Positions 35,756 to 46,011 of a stretch of DNA of 64,000 nt are shown here, piece after piece. The position numbers and the translations under genes were made by a program. This stretch comes from Gnetum montanum (Eukaryota; Streptophyta; Gnetopsida; Gnetales; Gnetaceae), in the NCBI GenBank assembly GCA_015680685.1, contig MNCI01000808.1:272333-336332 (forward strand). The letters are read 5' to 3'. Under the pieces are notes generated by a model. That model saw only the letters and a list, made by a program, of their open reading frames with translations. It was not told the origin of the DNA and made no database searches. Position 1 is the first letter of the stretch, and every line of letters starts with the position of its first letter.

Positions 35756-37871
35756 TTTCGCGTGTGGTTGGTTTTGTGGTGCAGATGATTGTGGTGCGGT
35801 CATAGGAGTGGGTTTAGCGTAATTAGCAGGGGTAACAGGTGGTTTGCCTTGTTGCCCCACATTCGCTTGTTGTGTTTCTGCTACTGCCACTATAGTTGTT
35901 TTAACCTTTTCTTTATCTTTCTTACTATGTTGATTCCGAAATGCCGAATATGCCAGATCATGGCTGTTTTGTGCTGCCTCCTCTATGTTCTTGATTTGTA
36001 CAAACGCTTGACTCAGAGTGCGTGCATTGAGATAATATAGTTTGGATTTGACAAAGTCATTGATAGCCCCTTTTAGAATGGTGAGGAGATAGGCCTCTGG
36101 GATCGGCTCATGAAGCTCATTGAGAGCAGCACTCCACCGTTGGATGAATTTTTGGACAGGTTCAAGAGGTGCCTATTTGACCTATATGAGGCTGTCCAGT
36201 GTTGCTTTAGGCTTCAAGTTATACTTGAACTTGGTAACGAATTGATGTAATAAATCCTCCAGAGAAGATATTGAGCTTCGTGGCAAGGCCCGGCACCAAT
36301 CAAGTGCTCTCCTAGCAAGGGACATGGGGAACACTCGTAGAATGGCATGTGGCCATGCCTGAAGTAGCGCGCATTCTAGTCTAAATGTTATGAGGTTGGC
36401 GTTGGGGTCTGTCTCCCCATTGTATTTGGTCAATGTGGGTAAAGATACACCTTTGGGTAATGTTAGCGGCGGGACCGAAGAGCTGATAGGGTCATCGTGA
36501 TAGAAGTCCACTACCTTGAGCTCTCCGTCGGCAACTGTCTTGAGGCGTTTAACCTCGTCAGTTAGTTCTTGCATTAGTTTTTTTGCGTAAGCCCAATCTT
36601 GGGCACTGGGCGAGATAGTAGGTGGAGGATGTTGTATAGTATACAGGTTGGGTTGTTGGACAGTGGGCTAGAAGGAAGACAGTTGTGTGGTTGGAGGTCG
36701 TGCTTGCGGAATATTTATGGTGGGTGGTACTAGGGGTGGCACATTGTAGGTGAGGGATTGCTGTTGTTGTTGTGGTTGCACGTGAGAAATGTTAGCCGGT
36801 AAGATTGTATGAGGCAGAATGTTATAGTGAAGGGGTTGATGCGGTTGAGTATTAATCATAGCCCATTGCCTAGTCACATTTTGCATGGGAGCACCCTGAA
36901 CTTGTTAAGTTACAGTTGTAAAGGATGTCCCTTGGGTTTGGACCCGTGGTATGTAGTGAGCGGAGGTAGAAGCTAGTATCACATGCAGCATCCCAATCAC
37001 TCGGGGTGGGAACATGGCTCCTAAATTAGTTTGAGATGGTTGTGTTTGTAAGAACAAGGGCATTGTGATAGCAGGAGGAATGACAAGGGAAAGCGTGTTG
37101 ATTTGTAGTCGATTGCTGGAGGAGCAGAGTTGAGAGTGGATGCCTCCTATTGAGGCACCTGTGCTTAGGTGATTTTGAATGGCTAGAGGGCTGTAGTTTC
37201 CCCCGTGAATGGATGGAACAACGGGTTGTCATAGGTTTGTGGACTAAGAGTATGGTACGAGTCTTCATGCTCAGATTGGGAAGCGTGTTGATTTGTACGT
37301 TGATTGCTGGAGGAGCGGAGTTGAGAGTGGATGCCTCCTATTGAGGCACCTGTGCTTGGGTGATTTTGAATGGCTGGAGGGCTGTAGTTTCCCCCGTGAA
37401 TGGATGGAACAATGGGTTGGCATAGGTTTGTGGACTAAGAGTATGGTACGAGTCTTCATGCTCGGATTGAGCTGTGAAGTCATCCTCCTCTTCCAATTGA
37501 GGATTTACCACATGCTGATCTAGAGATTGGCTCCTTTGCAGGAGGAGTTGTGAGATGAGCTCAGAGTAGTGCTCTGGGAGAGGGATGATATCATATGGGA
37601 AAGGGATGAACTCGTGTCCTCCCCTATGAAACAGTTCGTATTGCCTCTTAACTTCCATCTCGGTTTGATCTACAGTTACGCTAGCTTGTATTTTTACGCA
37701 GATGAAGTTATATTGCTCTTGGGATATAATGTTAAATGACGGGTCCCTCCCTTGTAGTCTGAGCGACCGACGAGGTCCCGCCGTTGGTTGTACCATAGGT
37801 TGTTGAATGGCCATGGGGCCTACGATGTCCGTAACTGGCTTGGTTGCAGCGTTGGAGTTTGTAGTGTTCAT
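35756..37871 (-). pseudogene. E5 gag, N-terminal and core parts
   Basis: Minus-strand reading from ATG at 37871 (MNTTNSNAATKP). N-terminal block with RRSLRLQGRDPSFNIISQEQ and HEFIPFPYDIIPLPEHY; acidic EEEDDFTAQSEHEDSYHTLS; Gln/Pro spacer (with a QQQQQ run near 36765); gag core DFYHDDPISSSVPPL, WPHAILRVFPMSL, and RALDWCRALPRSS (about 36530-36230); then NELHEPIPEAYLLTIL and KSKLYYLNARTLSQAF (about 36130-36010). It stops at the fusion with the LTR at about 35755, so the zinc-knuckle region and protease are gone. A ~190-bp tandem duplication (37091-37280 / 37281-37470) breaks the frame. Confidence 0.85.
37091..37470 (-). repeat. 190-bp tandem duplication in E5 gag
   Basis: Two copies starting AAGCGTGTTGATTTGTA (37091, 37281), nearly identical. 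The unit is not a multiple of three. E1 and E6 gag have the region once. Confidence 0.85.
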
Positions 37872-37924
37872 GATAAATAGTTATGAACACGACACGGTGA
37901 AGCGATATGAAATTGGTATACTTA

Positions 37925-38500
37925 GTACGGCGTACACCTACATTCGCTGTGTACAGCATATAGACTAGATTTCAACGTGTAGGCTTCAATCGACCAACGT
38001 ATAGTGATAGTATATAGGCATACAGTAAAACGTGTGGGTAGAGCAGTGTACAGCGTATACCGAGCAGCGTAGACAGAGTCTACAGCGTGCAGCGTACAAC
38101 GTATATAGCATACAACATACACTGGGCAGCGTAGACAAAGTCAACATACAGCGTAAACAGAGTTTGCAGCGTAAAACATATATAGAGTTAGCGTTCAGCG
38201 AAGACAGAGTCTACAGCGTATAGCCTAGACAGAGTCAGCATACAACGTAGACAGAGTCTACAACATACAGCATAGACAGAGTCAGTGTACAGCGTAGACA
38301 GAGTATACAGTGTACAGTGTACAGCGTGTACAGCGTACACTAGGCAACGTAGACAAAGTCAGAGTACAGTGTAAACAGAGTCTACAACGTAAAGCATGTA
38401 CAGGGTCAGCGTACAGCGTATACAGCGTACAACGTACAGATGAACAGCGTATAGATTGAACAACGTATAGACTGAGTTTACTGGCGTACAGCGTATAGCC
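37925..38500 (-). repeat. E5 leader array
   Basis: Short degenerate units CAGCGTAGACAGAGTC and CAGCGTATAC fill the space between gag start and PBS. The LTR of this element uses the same GCGTATAC word. Confidence 0.8.
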
Positions 38501-38548
38501 GGATCAGAAATGAGTTTAAGTGGGATTAGAGTCAGTTTAGGAAGAAGG

Positions 38549-38565
38549 CCCTCCTTCTAGCGCCA
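38549..38565 (-). promoter_or_regulatory. E5 primer-binding site
   Basis: The minus strand reads TGGCGCTAGAAGGAGGG, identical to E6. Confidence 0.82.
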
Positions 38566-38570
38566 TTTTC

Positions 38571-39974
38571 TGTACTGTCCGAAATCGTCGATTTCCGGCT
38601 GGAATGAAACAGACACCTGGAGATCCCAGGACACATAGAGAAGACCTTACCTTCGCTTGAGGGCAAGCTGGAATTAACAAAGGTAGAGTACCTTGAGTGG
38701 TCCGCACATGGATCAGGCAAGGATTTCCCCGAACGTACACCGATATACTTTACGCTGGGTTATATGTAAATGACATAAAGAATGTAAAACGGAGCGTAAA
38801 CGTACAACAACGTAAACAATAAACATGCAACAATGAATAAAAAACTGTAGCAGACTTTAGGAAAGAAGTGTAGTAATATTATTACAAAATGAGAGTTACA
38901 ATGCACCAGTCTAACACAGTTGTGACTCTAACACAAGGAAGACGAATAGCCTTGGTGGATGTAGGGATGACTGTGTGCTGGGTTCAACTGCAAGCTCAGT
39001 GTAAAGGTTGTATGCTTAGCGTGCAGGGTTGGGATCCAGCATACAGGGTTTTTGCTCTCGTTTCTCAGCGTCTCTGGTTCTTTGTTTTTCTCCAAAATTT
39101 GCTGACCTTTGTCTAGTGAAAAATTGGGATTTTTATACAAGTGTGGACGTGGGACTTGGGTTTTGAGAGGGGATGATTGGCTATGGAGTGCTGAGTTCCC
39201 AAGTTGGGTGACATGTGGCACGTTGACCGGGTGCAAAACAATGAAATTTTACAAGTATACAACGTGTTGTACACGAGCGTATACGCTGTATGTATGACCT
39301 CGGCGTACAGACTTGATCGAAGCAAAAGAAGTCCTCGGCCTTCAGTTTTTAATTCGGATGCCATGAAGATGCTGCCTGTGGATGTTCAGCTCGGTTGACC
39401 TTGATCTGACACTGGTTATACACTTTGCACATGCTGGGCGTATACGCTGGGCATGCAGGATGTGCATGCTTAGTGTATGAACTCCAGAATGCATGATGTC
39501 AACATCTGATGATTGCTCTGTTTGTGTGAGTTGATGCTTTATACAAAGTCTTGCTCTGCAGTGCCATTTCCATGCCATCTTCAGGGGTTGCATGCTGGGC
39601 GTATACGCTAGTCATGCATGCTGAGCATATATGTGAGGCGTATACGCTGGACGTAGACGCTGGGTGTATACACTGGGCGTATATGCTGGAAATGCAAACT
39701 TGGGCGTATACACTAGGCGTGGACGTTGGGCGTATACACTGGTAATGCAAACTTGGTCGTATACGCTGGGCATGCAAACTTGGGCGTATACATGGGGCGT
39801 ATACCCGGAGAATGCATACTTAGTGAAGACTAAGTATGTTGAGCTCCAAAGTTGCCATGTTGGATAGCAGATGTTGTCGCGGTCATCGACGGGTCCCAGA
39901 GAACTGCTCCTTGTTGAGTCCGACTCTGTTTGAAGCTGTCTGTGGGGCCCTCAAGCTTTAGTCATGCCGGGGAA
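38571..39974 (-). repeat. E5 5' LTR, main part (remainder at 56643-56709)
   Basis: Starts TGTACTGTCCGAAATCGTCG. It contains about ten GCGTATACGCTGG-like units (39430-39810). Interrupted at 39974/56643 by E6; the last 67 bases (56643-56709, ending GTGGTGTTTCA) lie beyond it. Confidence 0.85.
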
Positions 39975-41270
39975 TGAAACACCACAAAATTCGGAGCTTA
40001 GTACTTGTCCAACACTTCGTTTTTGCTAAGTTTATGGCGCCAGTGTATATGCCCAGCATATACGCCCAGCGTATATGCCCGAGTTCACATCTCCAGCGTA
40101 TACGCCCAAACACTGCAGCGTATACGACCAAGCACTGCAGACGCGCACGCTCAACAACAGGATCTCTAATGACAGCATGAAGATAACACTAGGGGGCAAG
40201 GATTGAAGCAAGTGGACACCCTTCGGCATCTACGCCCCGGCGTCTACGCCCCAGCGTCTACGCCCGACGCTCTACATCCATCAGCGTATACGCCCCAGCG
40301 TATACGCCAACATCTATCCAAGATTACGCTCAGGGTATACGCCTAGCGTATACGCCGGCCTATTGTAGTGTATACGCCCAGCGTATACCATGTTTCTAAA
40401 TTGTAACGCCCGGTCTATACACCACGTGTCGCCCAGTCCGATTTTCCCGGTAACCCTACCCCTATAAATAGCCCAGTTTTCCGCATTTACGAGGTCCGCA
40501 AAAATTGACCAGAGCCAACCGAGCAATTACGCTGCAGAAACCCCCTTACGCTGGAAGCCTTTCACGCTAAGCACAATTCGCACTTCGGCTGCCGGGTCAG
40601 CCAGCCGCGTCCCTGCGTCCACCGGGGCTTTACGTCCGCCTTGTGTCCCTACACAACTGCGTTAGACCGGTGCACAACATTTTAACTCAGTAATCCACTG
40701 TTTACGCTTGTTGCAAGTTCTTTTATAGTTTTACGTTAATTTGGCCCACGCTTCGTTTACGGCTGTTTACGTTCGCGCTACGCGCTCCTTTTGTGTCCGT
40801 GGACGCACACTGTTTACGCCTGTTGCAAGTTTTACAGTTCTACGTCAATTTCGCCCACGCTTCGTCCACGTCCGCTTACGTTACCGCTCCGTCTTCGCCC
40901 GTTTACGCCCACTGTTCAATCTACGTTTGTTTACGCCCTTCATCTACACACGCTGTTTATGCTGTCCACGTCTCCATATGCTTACGCTGTGCCTATTTTT
41001 TGTTTATGCTGCTTACACCCTACTCCGTTCACATCCGTTTACGCTTACGCTGTCTGCGCCTGTTTTCACCGTTTGCGTATAACCCAGCGTATAACGCTTC
41101 GGTGGCGCTCGGGGAAGTCCTTGGTTGATCAGCATGCGGACCATTCAAGGCACTCTGCCTTCGTCCGTTCCAGCTAGCCCTCAAGTGGAGGCAGGGTCGA
41201 CTGCGCTTATCCATAGATCTTTCGGTGCTCATTTCATTCCAGCCTGGCACCGACGATTTCGGTTGGCACA
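39975..41270 (+). repeat. E6 5' LTR
   Basis: TGAAACACC...GGTTGGCACA. It contains arrays of the 10-bp palindrome GCGTATACGC and of GCGTCTACGCCC (40045-40390), then (T)TTACGC-rich sequence (40690-41090). Open readings across the LTR come from these repeats. Confidence 0.92.
40463..40470 (+). promoter_or_regulatory. E6 LTR TATA box
   Basis: TATAAATA in the context ACCCCTATAAATAGCCC, repeated in the 3' LTR (55823-55830). It is the likely core promoter for gag-pol, with transcription starting some 30 bases downstream. Confidence 0.68.
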
Positions 41271-41275
41271 GTTTT

Positions 41276-41292
41276 TGGCGCTAGAAGGAGGG
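41276..41292 (+). promoter_or_regulatory. E6 primer-binding site
   Basis: TGGCGCTAGAAGGAGGG, five bases after the LTR. It is conserved in E5 and decayed in E1-E3. The tRNA identity should be found by matching its reverse complement to tRNA 3' ends. Confidence 0.82.
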
Positions 41293-41384
41293 CCTCCCCC
41301 TAAAGTCTGACTACACGCTACACAGCATCTACGCTCACCAGCGTTTCGCTGCCCTGTTTAAACCGGACTCAGCATTTACGCTGT

Positions 41385-41580
41385 TGATTCTTCAGCGTCT
41401 ACGCTACACAAACCCTAGCGTATACACTGCACAACCACGCCAGCGGTTACGCTGCACAACTACGCCAGCGTTTACGTTGCTCACTTACGCCAGCGTTTAC
41501 GCTGCTCACTTACGCCGGCGTTCACACTGCACAACTACGCCAGCGTTTACGCTGCTCACTTACGCTGCATACTCTGCAGA
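41385..41580 (+). repeat. E6 leader array
   Basis: Seven or so units ACGCCAGCGTTTACGCTGC / TCACTT between PBS and gag, using the GCG-NNTACGC word type of the LTR. Confidence 0.8.
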
Positions 41581-42838
41581 TTTGTCTACGCCAGTTGCAT
41601 ACACTAAGTTATCCAGTACACCACAATCTCGCATACCCAAACTGTCTGTCATCATGAATCCCATCAACATTACCACTGCTACTACCCAGAGCGCTAACAT
41701 TTCAGACACAACGGCTGCCCAGCAATCTATCACACAACATATGGGGGCGAAATCCACAATGGGGCCCCGTCGATCGTTGAGGCTGCAAGGGAGAGACCCT
41801 GCCGCTAATGTTATAAGCCAAGACGAGTACAATTTCATCTGCATTGGGATGCAAGCTAGCCTGGCAGTAGATCGGGCTGAAATGGAGGTAAAAAGGCAAT
41901 TTGAAATCTTTTACAGAGGGGGATATGAATTCATCCCTTCCCCATACGACGTAATCCCCATTCCGGAGCAATTCTCGGAACTCTTTACGCAGCCCCTTCT
42001 GCACAGGAGCCAATCGCTAGACCAAGTTACATCAGATCCACAACGGGACGAAGAGGACGAATTCGCTGCGCAATCTGAGCATGAAGACTCCTATCACACT
42101 CTTAGTCCACACAACCACATGAACCCCATATTTAACCCGGACGCAGGGGAGGTCATACCCCTCCAACCCCCTAACTCAGCCCACACTCAAGCACTGTTTC
42201 AAGAAACATCCACGTCAGCCCAGGTCCATCCCCAGGGCAACCCTTTTACAGCGGCGGGTTCATCCTCACAAGCACCACCCCCTCACAGTATCGCGGGGGT
42301 GACATTCCAATCCCAATCACTGAGAATGCCACATGTTATACCCATGTCCACATCTACCCACTACATCCCGCATGTCCAAACGCATATACCCCCTTTCACT
42401 GCCGTAACCCAACAAGGGGCCTCCTCGTACAACATGGCCGGACAATGGCAGATGATTGGCACGACGTCGCACCAGACTTCCCACCACTATGTACCACCCC
42501 ACACGTTGCCACCAGCTCATGTGCCCCAGGCACAGCCACGACCACAATAGCAACAACCTCCCCTTTACAATGTATTACCTCTAGTGCCACCTACTATACA
42601 CTTCTCACAAACGCAACCACCAACAACACAACTTTCAGCCTTCCAATCCACCATTCAACAGCCTAACCCATACGACGTACTGCAAGCCCAAACCACCATG
42701 CTCCCAAGAGCTCAGGACTGGGCAGATGCCAAAAGAATGATGCAGGAATTGACGAATGAGGTAAAGCACCTCAAAACCGTCACTGATGGGGGGATGAAGG
42801 TGGTAGATTTCTACAGTGACGACCCTATCAGCTCCTCT

Positions 42839-43320
42839 NNNNNNNNNNNNNNNNNNNNNNNNNNNNNNNNNNNNNNNNNNNNNNNNNNNNNNNNNNNNNN
42901 NNNNNNNNNNNNNNNNNNNNNNNNNNNNNNNNNNNNNNNNNNNNNNNNNNNNNNNNNNNNNNNNNNNNNNNNNNNNNNNNNNNNNNNNNNNNNNNNNNNN
43001 NNNNNNNNNNNNNNNNNNNNNNNNNNNNNNNNNNNNNNNNNNNNNNNNNNNNNNNNNNNNNNNNNNNNNNNNNNNNNNNNNNNNNNNNNNNNNNNNNNNN
43101 NNNNNNNNNNNNNNNNNNNNNNNNNNNNNNNNNNNNNNNNNNNNNNNNNNNNNNNNNNNNNNNNNNNNNNNNNNNNNNNNNNNNNNNNNNNNNNNNNNNN
43201 NNNNNNNNNNNNNNNNNNNNNNNNNNNNNNNNNNNNNNNNNNNNNNNNNNNNNNNNNNNNNNNNNNNNNNNNNNNNNNNNNNNNNNNNNNNNNNNNNNNN
43301 NNNNNNNNNNNNNNNNNNNN
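42839..43320. other. Assembly gap (482 N) in E6 gag
   Basis: The gap covers the gag core. In E1 and E5 the missing part spans roughly 220-240 codons, so the true gap is probably nearer 700 bases. Confidence 0.7.
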
Positions 43321-43793
43321 GGAATTTTGAGTGGAAAGAACCCTCTCAATACACACCTCTGCCAATGAAGCCTTCCCAACTCTTCGATCAACTCTTGAAG
43401 GCTGGGTTGATGAGCCACAAACAATTATCCCCTGCGGCCATACAAAGACATGACCGATTCTGTCAGCTCGTACAAAATTCGAGCCTGGCAACGCCGGATA
43501 AACCGCCCATGCCCAAAGGATTCCGGATGGATCGCTTTTGCGACTATCATCAAAGACCGGGGCATGGAACAGATTACTATTTCACCTTGAAACAGGATAT
43601 CCAACGGATGATTGACGAAGGTAACATCACATTTGATGAAGCTAACCCCATCCAACCACAAAATCAGACCATGGGGGTGTACCAAGACCCCCTAAACACT
43701 AAAGAGGCTCCGTACACAATTAGCACGATCTACTGTGATGATGATCCCGACACACCCTACATTAACACCGTACATCCCGAAACATCTAACAAT

Positions 43794-44137
43794 CCGTTTG
43801 TCGTTCAAGTCCCTCCCGCTGAGTCCGCGTTCACACCTCAGACATCCTGCACCCCGCAGCGGCCATACGTAGTCCGAGTGCCCTCGACTACACCCACCTC
43901 CAACATGACGACGCGCCGACAACCCTACGTGGTGCGCATCCCTCCCGTTAATACCGCGAATACAGCAACACCTCACGCTCGGCCTACCCCTTTTGTAGTC
44001 CGAGTACCACCTGCTGTTGCCATGACGGAGGTCCCATCTCCACTAACACCAACTCCATACGTCGTCCGGGTCCCCAAACAGGCTCCTGCCCAGTCGTACC
44101 CGCAACCCCGCCCTGCTCCATATGTCGTAAAGGTCCC
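43794..44137 (+). repeat. Six PYVVRVP peptide repeats in E6 gag
   Basis: P-(F/Y)-V-V-(Q/R/K)-(V/I)-P occurs six times at 18-25 residue spacing in a Pro/Thr-rich linker. E1 has about three degenerate copies, E3 two. The DNA between copies varies more than the heptapeptide does. Confidence 0.82.
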
Positions 44138-45473
44138 TGGGCAATCCCAGGTTCCAAGGCCAAATCCACCTCCACGTAGCATGCGAGAACGCCTGGCGGA
44201 CAGGACCACACGTGAGCGCGTGGAGAGAGAACGCCAATGGCTAGCCATGGGGCCACCTAAACCAACACCTCTTAGCTCCATGCCTATGGCATCATTTGAC
44301 AATCAACCTAACGTAGACAGCAGCGGCGAGACCTCTCGGACACACGAACAACATGCAACTGCTAATATCCGCAAGAACGACAAACCACAGAAACGCGAGA
44401 TAAAACTCCTGGGTCCGATGGACCTGGTCCCTCTCAACCAAAATGCTCCTGACAGCAGAGATTTCGCGGCGGTCCTAACACAAGTCACTCAGGCACTAAA
44501 GCAAAAGAACACGTCTCTAAGCTTATATGATTTAGTGCTAACTTCCCAGACTCACCGCGAAGCTCTTGTACGCATGTTAACATCTATCCCGGTTAGTGAG
44601 GACTTGCCTCCGAGCGAGCCGGCAATTCATGCGGTGATGTACCCCCCTCACGGGGTCAGCCCTAAGCCCTTGAGCTTCCACGACGAGAGCATCAAAATAG
44701 ATAAAACAACGGGTGAGACGACGACGACCCCTATGTTTATAACCATACATATAAACCAGTTTAAGATACATAGGGTATATGTAGATGATGGGGAAGCCAC
44801 TAATGTTGTACCATATCCAATCATCGAACAATTGGGGCTGACAGACTCGATCAAACCCACGACAACTGCATGTTTGAAATCCTTCAGCGGGTCGCGCGTA
44901 TTAGTCAAGGGCACGGTAACCCTCGACTTTATAGCGGGAGACCAGTTTCCTACATTCGCTGATTTCTTGGTGGTTGATGAGATGCCAGGGTTTAATCTCA
45001 TATTAGGAAGACCCTGGCTAGCCCAGTTGAGAGCCGTTTCATCCCCTGTACATCAGGAAATTCACCTGCCCTACGAAGGCGGAGTTGTCATTATACACGG
45101 GGAAGCGGTCATTCCCATCATCTCATCAAACTCAGACATAGAGCAAGGGTCAGAAATAGAGCTCGAAAAGCCTAGCCACAGTGACAAGAATCCCCGATCA
45201 TTAACAGACTGCAAGCCCTCTAGCATAGATCGAAAATCTCCCAAAACCGAAATGCCACCACCTGACACGCCACACCTGCGGCCACGTAAAGAAGAGAACG
45301 TGGAAACAACGACCGATACCGAAACGCTTGAAAATACAACCACTGAAAAAATTCCAACAAGCGTCTCCTGGACTAAATTTCCATTCAACATAATCAGTGA
45401 GGGAGACGCTGAGTATAAAATTGTGCCTGTCAATACGCACTCTGACGTAAAAATAAAGAATATCAGAAAATAA

Positions 45474-46011
45474 TTAAAATAGAAAACAAATCCTCAGTCC
45501 GAAAAGACGTTAAACTATAAAAAGTCCGAAATGACACTAAACTACGATAAAATAGAAAAAATTAGAAACCACTCCTAGTCCGAAATGACACTAAACTATT
45601 ATGTCCGCAATGACATAAAACTAGCCACGATCAGCGATGATCGGTTAGCCGAGAAATCTATCCGTGTTCTCCGAAACATCCCTTGGTTACACATGAGGCC
45701 CAAAATGGCCATAAACTACGCATGAGGCCCGAAATGGCCATAAACTACGCATGAGGCCCAAAACGGCCATAAACTAGTACTTTCTTTTTGTTCTACCTCT
45801 ATAATCGCTTCCTGTATTACACTTAAATCAGAAAACAAACCAAAATATTTTACATTTCTATGACATGTTAAACCCAAAATCAACAACAAATATATATATA
45901 TATATATGCATGTTATTATATACAATCAACCTCTTCTGTTCATTTCATAATGCTCAAATTACAGTTTCAGTATAAGTTTAAATCGAAAAACAAAACAAAA
46001 ATGTTAAAATG
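45474..46011. repeat. E6 M1 minisatellite and antisense-gene 3' flank
   Basis: Units GTCCGAAATGACACTAAACT (45497-45625) and three units CATGAGGCCCAAAATGGCCA / TAAACTACG (45693-45778), then a (TA)n tract at about 45889-45908. This is the expected 3' flank and poly(A) region of the minus-strand gene. No other coding signal. Confidence 0.78.

Larger units (their letters stand above)
41654..45473 (+). pseudogene. E6 gag-protease (one in-frame stop and an assembly gap)
   Basis: The start is ATG 41654 (MNPINITTATT), chosen because E5 starts at the same place; the upstream open reading is leader repeat. N-terminal block RRSLRLQGRDPAANVIS and YEFIPSPYDVIPIPEQF; acidic EDEFAAQSEHEDSYHTLSP; Gln/Pro-rich spacer with TAG at 42548-42550, where relatives have Gln; start of gag core DFYSDDPISSS, then Ns (42839-43320). 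After the gap: KPSQLFDQLL, FCDYHQRPGHGTDYYF (zinc-knuckle-like, about 43530-43580), six PYVVRVP-type repeats, KQKNTSLSLYDLV, then protease with VDDGEATNV at 44780-44806 and FNLILGRPWLAQL. It ends at TAA 45471-45473. The frames either side of the gap cannot be joined because gap length is unknown. Confidence 0.88.

Noticed and set aside
37091-37470. Functional repeat domain in E5 gag
   Set aside because: The 190-bp unit is not a multiple of three and breaks the frame; relatives have it once.
40741-41177. Three overlapping long open readings in the E6 LTR (and at 56113-56549)
   Set aside because: They lie in TTTACGC-rich repeat sequence, are open in all three frames, have no domain, and are simply duplicated by the LTR.
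42811-43491. Long readings across the N gap on both strands
   Set aside because: They consist of Ns; only the plus-strand gag frames on either side are supported by homology.
43973-45440. Minus-strand readings opposite gag-protease of E6
   Set aside because: They mirror a GC-rich sense frame; E1 and E3 do not conserve them, unlike the real antisense gene further 3'.
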